Assembly (NCBI GenBank): GCA_902728285.1 | Contig: CACVBU010000028.1 | Span: 91,750 to 155,749, forward strand | DNA length: 64,000 bases | Reading direction: 5' to 3' | Source of the DNA: Clytia hemisphaerica | Taxonomy: Eukaryota; Cnidaria; Hydrozoa; Leptothecata; Clytiidae | In this document: in pieces, positions 23,584-33,523 of the stretch | Numbering within the stretch: position 1 is the stretch's first letter | How the letters are laid out: each line of letters opens with the position of its first letter | Notes under the pieces: model-generated | Told to the model about the DNA's origin: nothing | The model's database searches: none | Seen by the model: the letters and a program-made list of their open reading frames with translations, nothing else | Translations under genes and position numbers: made by a program

Positions 23584-25887
23584 TTACAATAAAAGTTTTA
23601 AAAAAATCATCGAAAATACTACCGCAATGATGAGGTTAGGCGTGTGTAGAGAGATGGCGTTGTTGGAAGCTTCAAATTCGGCTTCTTCGCCAATATCTTC
23701 ACCTGTTTCTACAGTTGGATCGTAAAAAATTCTGGTTCCGTTAAATCGAAGAACGATTTCGGATTCGCCTTCACCGGATAGCTCTTTTGATTTAGGATAA
23801 CCAGTTGGCATGTCGTAGTCCATACTAGTGCTGTTGTCGCTCATACTGGTATTGTACTGAAATCGATGAAGCATAAAATGCAAGCGTTGATATCTTAATG
23901 AATAACTAGAGTCGTAAGAAGTTCTTTACATTTTCATTTTAGCTAGCTTTACTTAAGACTAAAAAGTGAAAATCAAACAATCATAGAAGGACTCGTATCT
24001 ATTATCTGTCCAATAAGATATTTAACCTTTCTTATTTCTTATCATCAGAGCTTAGAGGCCTTCTTTGTACTAGCAACATGACGTTCTGGAGTTTAGGAGC
24101 AAAATACTCATCAAACTTAAAACTACTTATGAAATGAGAATATTAAGTATCAAGAAATTTCATTATGATTTACCGCTGGTGAAAAGGTCATTCGGGCATT
24201 GGAGCAGACGGAGAATGTTTCGGGATTACGTCTGTTCATCGCCTTTTTCATTCCTTTGCGTCCACGTGTTTTCATAGCCTTCATAGCTTTCTTGGCTTTT
24301 TTCACATCAAACCCACATTGGACAGCAATCACCAAGTCCAGATGATCAGCTTCGTTTGGCCACTCTCTAAAGAATGATAGGGTTGAAAGAGATGTAAAGA
24401 AATGATACCTAAAATATACTTTGAGTAAGAGCAAAGGGGAGGTTTCGGACGTTCGAGAAGAATGAGAGGAAGCGTCGATAAAAAAAGTTCTCATGTTTAA
24501 GGGCTCTATGACCATAGTGAATAAATTTTTTCAAAATTTTCAAATAGCTCAATTCTTTTACGGACAATGTAAAACCTGTAACTTACAGGTAAGCATTGCG
24601 CTCAACTTTGGTAAAGGTGTGAAAGTGGAAGACCCAATTATATTAATTCAGGGTGATGGGTTCTCAGGATAAGGGAAGGCCTTTAATTGTAAAGTTAGAA
24701 TTGTGAGTCATATGGTAATGGAGAAACTAAGAGAATTTTTAAACCCAGGGAGATGGAAATAATCTAATCTAGCGTTTGTATGAAAAACACGCAGGGCGCA
24801 CAACTTATGTAGAAAATAAGTGGCTTTAAATCTACATAGAGGATTCGAATGTAGTCTTCAACTATACCTTATTGGTTATCATAGGCCTTATGCACGACTT
24901 GAAAATGCCACGCTATAAAGAATATTATGCTTTCTATCAGTATAGCTACTTACACTCTTAAATTCGCTTTGGTTCCTCCTTCAACAAGTTCATAAACGTT
25001 TCCATCTTCACCTGTGACATTACCAGCATCTTTGAACATGAATAGCTGGAGAGTGACATTCCCACCATTTGGTAATCGACCGACCATTTGAACATAAGCG
25101 GCTTGGACACCATAAGTGGACGTATCATTCTTATCTCCAGTGATTGTGAACTTGACATCTTTTAGCTTTGTCTTTGTGATCTGATGTGACGTGAAAGAAG
25201 AAAAGCAAAATTTTTAAAAACCATAGGAAATAGAAACCAGATCTTTTGCACTTTCTAATCTTTCACGGGATACCACAAAGTTAAAATAAAGCATTGGAGT
25301 GTTTTCCAAGAGTTTCAGTTAATTGAGTTAAAACAGACCATCCGTTGATAGCTTCAGATCTCACTAACAACACGTGAATCTGCTTCTTGACACCTATAGA
25401 GTTTAGGGTACTGTAACAAGCTAGCTCCGTGAAATTTTCATGGGACTAAATCAATTAGATTCTATCTGAAAGTGTGACGTAAATTCAAAGCTATTTGGTA
25501 GAAGGCGACATTTAGGCCCGGAAAATTTCTTCAATATGCTTATTTTATAAGACTAAAAATCTGTGTTAACTGTACCTCGGTTTCATTTGAATGTCTTGCT
25601 ACAATTTCTTTGATTTTCATAACGAAATATTGTCCTTTTCTTTGAATAGCTAGTTTTCCTCCTTTTTTGTCTGCTCTCATCATAGAATTGCCCATTATAC
25701 GGTCCACCTGATCGGAATTCTTCATATCTTTAAATTTCTTCTTTGCATCTTTCTGGCGTTTTTCAATTTGCTCTTTGAAGAGTTTTTTTTCTTTATCATT
25801 TTGGGGCTTCCTCTTCTCCTTCTTTGCATCCACCAATTGGCAAGCAATGATCGAAATCAGCAATACCACTAGTATCGAAGCTTTCAT
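23584..25887 (-). CDS. Secreted protein with GPI-like tail, unknown family
   Basis: Minus-strand exons 25887-25576, 25180-24954, 24366-24174 and 23856-23584 join in phase with GT-AG borders and give 334 residues. Residues 1-21 (MKASILVVLLISIIACQLVDA) are a signal peptide. Residues 22-70 are very lysine/glutamate-rich and likely helical. Residues 105-180 are beta-rich with several N-glycosylation sequons (NDT, NVT twice). Residues 181-244 hold two Cys separated by another lysine/methionine-rich stretch (KKAKKAMKAMKTRGRKGMKK). The last exon is acidic and ends in a hydrophobic segment (about 318-334) with no cytoplasmic tail, typical of a GPI-attachment signal. I recognise no family. The exon chain is well supported; the function is not. 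A MITE lies 84 bp upstream of the ATG. Confidence 0.7.
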
Positions 25888-25970
25888 TTTTTAACGCAGA
25901 TATCGTTGGTATTTTGACTCTGGATAAATAGAAATTCGTCTTACCAATAACTTCTATCTCGTGTTTCTGA

Positions 25971-26272
25971 AGCTTTTTTCACATGTACGTAAAATTTTAC
26001 TTTAGACCTTACGGAAAATCGTTCGTATGCTGTCTTATGAGAATTTCCCCGACAATATGTAGAGTTTTTGTCGATTAAGAGGGTCTTACGTGACTTTCCT
26101 TTCCGTTCAAAACTTTTTGAAAGTAAGCAAACTCTAGATAACGCCTTAAAACAATACGTAAGCTTAGGGAAATTCCCCACCATCCCAAAGTCGGGAAAAT
26201 TCCCAAAAGACAGCCTTACGAGCGATTTTCCATAAGGTCTAAAGTAAAATTTTACGTGCATGTGAAAAAGCT
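25971..26272. mobile_element. MITE with about 57-bp inverted ends, 302 bp
   Basis: Left arm AGCTTTTTTCACATGTACGT continuing through AAAATTTTACTTTAGACCTT is mirrored at 26216-26272. It sits just upstream of the secreted-protein gene (minus strand), in its likely promoter or 5' UTR. The 106-residue ORF across it is an artefact of the palindrome. Confidence 0.75.
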
Positions 26273-28131
26273 TTATAACGAAAATTAGTTACGCAACAAT
26301 TAGTTCCCTTAAGGTTACACGCTTTTTTTCTAAGAATATACTTTTAAGAATATTCACGAGACTGGCCAAAAAATTTAAGAATATGTTTAGAATATCACCA
26401 TCATGGAATTTATCAAATGAACCCTAAAAAAAGCCATTTCACTTCAGAGCATTTTTAACTGTAAATTGCCAATTATTTCTAAGTAAGTCTCAACACTTTC
26501 ACAAAATGTATTAGGTATTAAATCTAGTTCGAGTTTAGACTGATAACCTAAAAATGAATTTAGATATCGTTTGCTTACTCATCAATTTCAATTCACAAGC
26601 TTTTTCACATTCAATTGACACGGATGTGGCACAAAATTGGTCAGAAAGAGGAAATAAACAATTTTTTGCTTATATCAGAATAATATAATAACATACAGAC
26701 ACTGTCCTGATATGAAATACGTGTCTGAAATCTAAGTGGCGCCCTACGAAGTGGCACGATTCACTACCTCGGCCGCTGGTCTAAGTGCTAAGTCACATCA
26801 GCATTTTGCTGGGAGCATTTTTAGGAAAAATCTTTCTCACAGCTGGATAGCTACGAAAACCTGTTTTAAAGCCTTTTCTGAATCTCGGACGCTGTTCTAA
26901 CTTATGTAAAAATAAAACCTTTCAGTCTCTTTAACTCAAACCTTAGACCGGAGTCGTTTATAAGTACTAGTAATCGTCAAAAACCTCCTTTTTTTCTTTT
27001 GTTTAAAAAGAAAACATTGCAGTGTAATTTTTCTTTGTTTTCAATTAAAAGAAGCTATTGTAACGTAAAATTTCTTTGTTCTTTTTTATATTGAAGAAAA
27101 AAAATGTCTTTGTTTTTTTATTATATAGTAAAAAAAGTCTCTGACACAGGACTTGGGAGAGAAAAGAATAAGGGGACAAAAGTGTCCCCCCGCCGAAGAG
27201 TGCAAAAAGTGGTAATAGTGCAATTAACAATTAATCGCACTCCTCTAAGCCAATCAGATTCGAGTAATTTTGCACGGCTGACGATTATGCGTGTAATACT
27301 AATAATACCAATACTAATAATAATAATACGGGATTAAGTTTGTATAAACGACTGGAAGAATCCGGTGTTCCAGCCTTATAGATACAGGGGCTAGCTACGC
27401 AGAAACTTGCGTAGCGAGAAAACAATTTATCAAGCAACAACAAACTCTCAGAACGAAATCAACTCAAATGAAAAAACTTTCAATACACAAATCCACACAT
27501 ATTTCTTTTCTCAAGAATTATTTTGAGCAGGAAAAAATTATAAATTGCAATATTGACACTTTTCTTTTGTTTAGAGTTAGTGCACAAAGGTTTCTAAACG
27601 ACTAAAATTGTTCCATTCATTACTTTTTGCTTTATTTCTACTATGTATAAATTAGTCGTCTAGCTTGCTAGACTACTCAAACCTCTGTAGCTCGAACAAG
27701 TTGTCTCGTCTGTTCAATTATAAACCTTACTCAATATTTCTAAGTTTCCTAAACTCGAACATATTTATGTTCCCGTGTGTTACCCGTACGTTTTCACTGT
27801 AATATGACTAGTATAGAGCGCCTTTATCAAGATAAATCATGGAAATCACCATCCACCAAAACCAAAACAAGAAATTACTTTTGTCGCCTTTATCTTGTTC
27901 GATTTGATCAGTTTGTCAAACGTTCGAAAATCTTTCAATGGAATGTTTGCAGCACTGTAGTGGCTTCAAAATTCTCACGTCACAAACCATAAATGCAAAA
28001 ATTGTTACATTTTAGTGAGCAAGGTGCAATGTCCCTGAAATTTAATTTTTCATATTTATTTTTCAAAACTTCTCTCTTGATGATAATGGAGTGCAACTAA
28101 TCAAAAGTTATACACCAAAATTATTTGTATA
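26273..28131. other. Intergenic; repeat debris
   Basis: No gene. Near-duplicate AT-rich TTTCTTTGTT stretches lie at 27030-27110. About 27310-27685 resembles the 392-bp element at 30621-31012: both share a CGGGAT...ATAAACGACTGG block, GAGAAAACAAT, and a right end GTCGTCTAGC(T/A)TGCTAGACTA. Confidence 0.5.
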
Positions 28132-28556
28132 CTTTAGGCGTACACAAACTTTCCCGAACAGAAACATTCGAAAGGTCGAAAAATCACGAAATTCTACGAC
28201 ATTTACTTTCACAAATTTGACAAAAAAAATTTCCGCGGGCATAGACTTTCGCGAATGAGGTATAGTTTTGGTAGAAAATTCTAGTTTTCGGTGCATGAAA
28301 CTAGTGTTTTGATCGTTCAAATGTATTCAAACCACAATTGATGGACTTTTTGCATAATATCTACACTAAATTTCATCCTTGTTATCATCAAAGAGGGAAA
28401 TTCGAGTAAATTTTCTTTTCAGATTTTTTATTTGCGAGCATTGACTTTCGCGAATTACCCTCTCAAGAATTTTCAAAGACATTTACTTTCGCGAAATCGG
28501 CTAAAATTCGCGAGAATCGCGAAAGTTTCTGCTCGCGAAAATTTGTACGCCTCAAG
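28132..28556. mobile_element. MITE rich in TTTCGCGA, TA duplication, 425 bp
   Basis: Ends CTTTAGGCGTACA and TGTACGCCTCAAG are inverted, flanked by TA (28130-28131 and 28557-28558). The interior repeats ACATTTACTTTCGCGAA-like words. Non-coding. Confidence 0.7.
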
Positions 28557-28594
28557 TATCGTCTGCATCGTATTATTATTATTATGTTAATTCT

Positions 28595-28963
28595 GTGGAA
28601 AAATTATTAGTTTTTTGCTGTTTAAGTCGCGAAAAAGAAGATAATCATAGCAGTTTTACATCAAGAAGACTCTCGAACAGATTCTGCATCTTCTGGTGTA
28701 TTCTCCATCCTAAACGTCAACAGGAAATTGAAAAAATGAACATTTCACTCCTGATTATTTTGTTTACATTGACTGACTCGTGTACTGCTCAACAACAACA
28801 ACAACGAAAGTACGTACAACTTACATCAAAAAGAACTTTCTACTCAGCTCCAATTACGTATTATTCAAACCATTGCTGTTCTAATAGACTGCTACTGTGC
28901 AGAGATGTCGAAATTAACCCAGGACCCGTCCTTTGCACTTCAACAGTAACAACACGACAGTAA
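28595..28963 (+). CDS. N-terminal LINE ORF with signal-like segment and 2A-like motif
   Basis: 122 residues. After a second Met, a hydrophobic signal-like stretch (MNISLLIILFTLTDSCTA) is followed by a glutamine run and then LLLCRDVEINPGPV. DVEINPGP (28904-28927) is an exact match to the 2A consensus D(V/I)ExNPGP, which causes ribosome skipping between Gly and Pro. Such motifs are known at the N-termini of some animal LINE polyproteins. The frame ends shortly after the motif because the downstream endonuclease is largely deleted. Confidence 0.65.
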   Translation: MEKLLVFCCLSREKEDNHSSFTSRRLSNRFCIFWCILHPKRQQEIEKMNISLLIILFTLTDSCTAQQQQQRKYVQLTSKRTFYSAPITYYSNHCCSNRLLLCRDVEINPGPVLCTSTVTTRQ

Positions 28964-28968
28964 GAATC

Positions 28969-31609
28969 AACTCCAAGCGACTCGAATGTATAACATGCAA
29001 AGAACTTATAGCCCAACCAACACGAAATTCCAAAACTCTAATCGACCATGTTATCACAAACATTGACACCAAACTTATAGCGAGCGATGTTGTTTTATGT
29101 GACGAAATCTCAGACCACGATTCACCTTTTTGTATCCTCAAAACCAACAAACCTCGATATGAACCACGGCACAAATACATTAGAGACGAACGAACTTTAG
29201 TACTCGCAGACTATATCAATGATTTTCAACAGCTACCATTAAACATTGTGTATGCTTTCGATAACACATCAGACAAAGTCAATGCACTTAATAAACTTAT
29301 CACGGAGTGCATCGATCGTCACGCACCTGTACGTAAGATCAAACAGACCCGTCCTTCGTCCCCATGGATGAAAGATCTTGATGTCCGAGATTTACAACGG
29401 CAGAAAAATGAACTACGGCTAAATTTGAAAAATAACCGCAACAATGAACAACTTGACCAACTAAGAAACGTGAGGAACAACCTCAAATTGAAAGTCATCA
29501 ACAAATTACTACATCCCAGACAAAAACGCATGGACGTTGATCCAGACGAAATTAACAAGCTTTTCAACTCAACTGCCATGAGGACAATGCAGGAGACCTC
29601 TCAAAATCGTTCATTGAAGAACTACCCGAACATCCAGACAGCTTCCATCTCCGTCCTGCTACGTACGATGAAGTTTCGAGAGCTATCCAGAAACTTAGAT
29701 CAGATTGTTCCACCGGACCCGACAACATCCCTCCAAAATTCATCAAGCCAGTATCCCAATATCTCACATCACCTCTAACCGATATCATCAATAACTGTAT
29801 CCAATCATCGACCTTCCCAGAAGAATGGAAAACTAGTCGAATTTGCCCAGTTCCCAAAGTCACCGACCCCCAATCCTTGACAGACTACAGACCAATCAGC
29901 ATCTTGCCAATCTTGTCAAAAATCTTTGAAAGAATTATCCTCCAACAATTAACCGAGCACATCGAAGAAAAATCGATTTACCTCGAGAGTCAATCTGGTT
30001 TCAGAAAATCGCATTCAACTATAACCGTCCTACTCAAGCTGAAAAACGATATTAAAGTTGCAATGAGCAGAAGCGAAGTAACGCTATCTGTATTCGCCGA
30101 TTTCTCAAAGGCTTTTGACACCGTTGACTATCGAACTTTAATAAAACAACTTAGTAACCTTGGCTTCTCTCGAAAAGTACTTTATTTGATTAGAGATTAT
30201 CTATCAGAACGCAAACAATACGCCCAAATCGACGATAAATCATCGAGCAAATTAGACGTACAGTTTGGCGTTCCACAGGGGAGTATACTTGGCCCGATCT
30301 TGTTCAACTTGTATGTGACCACTATAAACACCAACGGTCCGAGCACATACCTGCTATATGCCGATGATACTACGCTACTCCGACACACAAAGATCCAAGA
30401 ACTGCTGAGCACCATCGAATCGGTCCAAAATGAAATAGACAACATCAACCTTTGGTCTGAGCAAAACAATCTTTGTCTAAACACAAAAAAGACAAAAATG
30501 ACAATCTTTTCGACCAGACAACTTGCACAACGCCATTCCCTCGCGGAACTCGTCACGGTTATCAAAAGCGCTGGACAGGATATTGAACAGGTCAAAAATT
30601 TCAAAATTCTAGGTGTTAGATAGACTGGGAATCCAGTCGTTTATAACGTTTTTGTTGAAAGCGGGAAATTTTTATGTCGGGATATGGTTAAAATAAACGA
30701 CTGGGCTAAGGTGGTTTCCGTAGCTTACGGGAGTTCCAGCAGGGACCGCAGATTTCTGCGGGGTGAGAAAACAATCATATACAACAAAATACATAAACAA
30801 ATAAAAATTTCAGCCAATGAGAATTTCTAAGTGAAAGAAAAAAAAACAAACCAACAAGACCCCCTGAAAATGTTATCCAAAAACATGAAAAAAGAGAATT
30901 TTTATGAAAAGTTTGTTGTGCACAAAATATTCTAGACGACTATATTGATGCTCCTGACAAGTTTTCTACTTCCTATTTTTTACTGAGTTAAGTCGTCTAG
31001 CATGCTAGACTAGGTGTTAGATTTAATGAGCATCTAGACTGGACTGAACATGTCAACCATACCATGAGATCTTGTTTTGCCACGTTACGTAGCTTAAAAC
31101 GATTCAAGAACACCGCATCATGGCAGCAGCGCAAGATGCTTATGGAGTCACTGGTTCTCAGTAAACTGACATATGGCATCGCTTTACTATCCGATGCTAC
31201 AAAAGCCCAGATTGAGCGTCTTCAGAAAGTCCAGAACGCCGCCGCTGGCTTCGTGCTCAAACGTTATGCCAGAACCAGCGACGTAATCGATCTCGAATGG
31301 TTACCAGTTTCTGAGATGGTTGATCTAACAATCGCCAAGATTGCCCATAGCGCTCTCCACAACCCTAGCTGGCCGTCATACCTCAAACTCAATAGACAAC
31401 CGGATCCAGACAGAGAGCTCCGAAATGGTAATTTGGTCGCACATGACATTGAGGACACATCTCGTCTAACTGGCACCTTTGCACATGAGGCCGCAAAATG
31501 CTTCAACAACTTGCCTGTTGATATCAAACGAATTGACAAAAAGGAAAGCTTTGCTGATAAATGTTGGTATTTTTATTTTGATAAGGCGCTAGCCAAATCT
31601 CTAAGCTAA
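28969..31609 (+). pseudogene. LINE endonuclease remnant, reverse transcriptase and C-terminus, broken
   Basis: The segment starts within the endonuclease C-terminus (PTRNSKTLIDHVITNID, then EISDHDSPF). A frameshift near 29560-29580 separates it from the RT frame, which carries DYRPIS, FADFSKAFDTVD (palm A), FGVPQGSILGPILFN and YADDT (catalytic). A 392-bp MITE interrupts the frame at 30621. Coding similarity resumes at about 31022 (HLDWTEHV, then SKLTYGIALL) and ends at 31609. The catalytic residues are intact, but the frame is broken at least twice. Confidence 0.8.
30621..31012. mobile_element. Hairpin-ended MITE inserted in LINE RT, 392 bp
   Basis: Flanked by a perfect 9-bp target duplication GGTGTTAGA (30612-30620 and 31013-31021); removing the element and one duplication restores the RT frame. 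Each end is itself a small palindrome: GACTGGGAATCCAGTC on the left and GTCTAGCATGCTAGAC on the right. A relative lies at about 27310-27685. Confidence 0.75.
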
Positions 31610-32643
31610 TTCAATTCAACCTCGAGTCACAAACTTAATCAACACAGTCGATCTAGTATCTGATACTTACGTGTAGTCTTTAGCATTTGTAGCCTAGTCT
31701 ATTTTTTAAGGTCATTTATTTTCAATCACTTGCTATATATTTGGACTCACTCTTCTTGCGTTTTCTAGCCCACCAGCGATTCTAGCGTTCCCCTTTTGAT
31801 ATATTTATTTTATGTTAAGATTTATTTTATTTTATCTAAAACATTGTTCTAGCATTTTATATTCCTAAATGAGACCGAACCTATATTCTATTTTACCGCA
31901 GCCATTCCACAATTTTGCCATCACAATATCTACAAATTTAACCGAATGATTTTAGTTTTGATGTTAATTCGATGTTGCGCTATTACATCTAGTCTAGACT
32001 AGTGAACTATGTCGTTGAAAAGATATAGCATAAACATTATCTATATCGCGGAAAAATATCGATTGAAGGTAAAATCGGGGAAACTGTTTTGTGATGGGAG
32101 TTTCCAAATTATTTTCCTCACTCTCTACGCGCAATTTCCCGTGTGAACGTTTTCCTGATTTTACCATTAGCCAGTACCCGGGAATTATAAATAACCGACT
32201 TGTTTACAAGTCTACATCTAGTCTATTCTACATTCGAATTTTCTTCTCAGTTTGATCTCCTATGAATATATTAAAATATTATCATATAAGTAGTTTTTCC
32301 CCCTAATATTTAATATTTACTATTTCATTGCATAACTAGGACTTTGACAACCTACACAATTCGACCTATGTGATTTTTTATCTATATCATCTTATCCGAC
32401 GAACCTATTTTTCAGCGTCTTCTATATTAGGTTGCCCATTGATTTACTATTTCTATACTATGTAGCCGACCAGCCCACTAAGCTTCCATTATTGATTTAG
32501 CTGTCCACTTCGTATCAGTTTGAATCGTAGAATTTTATATACATTTATATACATAACATATAGATAAAATATTTCAACTTCTTGTGAGAAGAACCAATAT
32601 ACTTTTGGAGATCAAGAAATTAATGATGAAAAAAAAAAAAAAA

Positions 32644-33361
32644 GTATTCACTAAATATCTCGTGCAACATTGCGCAAAAATTCAGTGCACTAAGAGAGAT
32701 TGTTTGTTTAGGGATCCCCACATCTTACAATCTCGTATGTCAGCATAGTCTATCTAGCCTTTTTAAAAAGAACAAATGTGGTTCAAAATTTGAAATTTTT
32801 CCCTGTCGCCACAAACCATGGTTGCACCTCCTTAGCTTAATCTTTTTTATCTTCTAATCTTATAATCTTTGATAACATTATTACCTTTAAACCCAAATCA
32901 AAATATTACTCCTATTATATTAAGATATTGTATATGCAAAGAAAAACTTTACTTTTAAATTCAATATGATTAGGACATTGAAAGCCTCATTTCTGGGCAG
33001 AATCAGTCCGAAAAAGAGCTATGCTTGAAGGAAATCAGGAGTCCAAAATCCAATGCCCCCGGCCGTTTGAAATCAAGCCTTTTGCTACCTTCTATATAAT
33101 AATGTAGTCCACCCCCCATGACTGCACAACATTTTGATATTGAGACTTATAGCATCACGTGCAAGTCTTTTTAACCCTTTTGAGGGGGGGGGGGACTTTT
33201 CCAGGTTAGGGGCGGGGGTACATAAAATTTTTTTGATTTTTTTAAATATCCTCCAGCCCCCCCCCCCCAGTAGATACTCTCTGACCACTCCCAAATAACA
33301 CTCAGTTGGGAGTAAAATAAAGTAAAGAAAAATGAAGAAGAGTGCGTCCTTTTTATGAGGC
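32644..33361. other. Intergenic between LINE and PRDX4 3' end
   Basis: No gene. G and C homopolymer runs lie at 33182-33194 and 33257-33269. Confidence 0.5.
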
Positions 33362-33367
33362 TTTATT
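33362..33367 (-). terminator. Poly(A) signal of PRDX4
   Basis: TTTATT on the plus strand is AATAAA on the minus strand, 157 bp after the PRDX4 stop (33524-33526). Confidence 0.5.
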
Positions 33368-33523
33368 TCCGTAAACTATTAAAATCCAGAGTTTACATCC
33401 GTGTTAAAAATCAAAAACAAGTTTTAAAAAGCTAGAAAAATTATAGAACAAAAAAAAACAAAATTGCACAAAACCCACCAAGCACCAACAAGTAATATAA
33501 TGGATCAACTATGAAGGGTGGAG

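Larger units (their letters stand above)
28595..32643 (+). mobile_element. Non-LTR retrotransposon (LINE), damaged
   Basis: Order on the plus strand: an N-terminal ORF with a 2A-like motif, the C-terminal end of an AP-endonuclease domain, a reverse transcriptase, and a C-terminal region, then about 1 kb of AT-rich 3' sequence ending in GATGAAAAAAAA (about 32627-32643). Most of the endonuclease is missing. Domain order and 2A placement fit the CR1/L2-like group. The boundaries are estimates; no clear target duplication was found. Confidence 0.7.

Noticed and set aside
25941-26261. 106-residue minus-strand ORF
   Set aside because: Spans a fold-back MITE; its two ends are mirror translations of the inverted arms.
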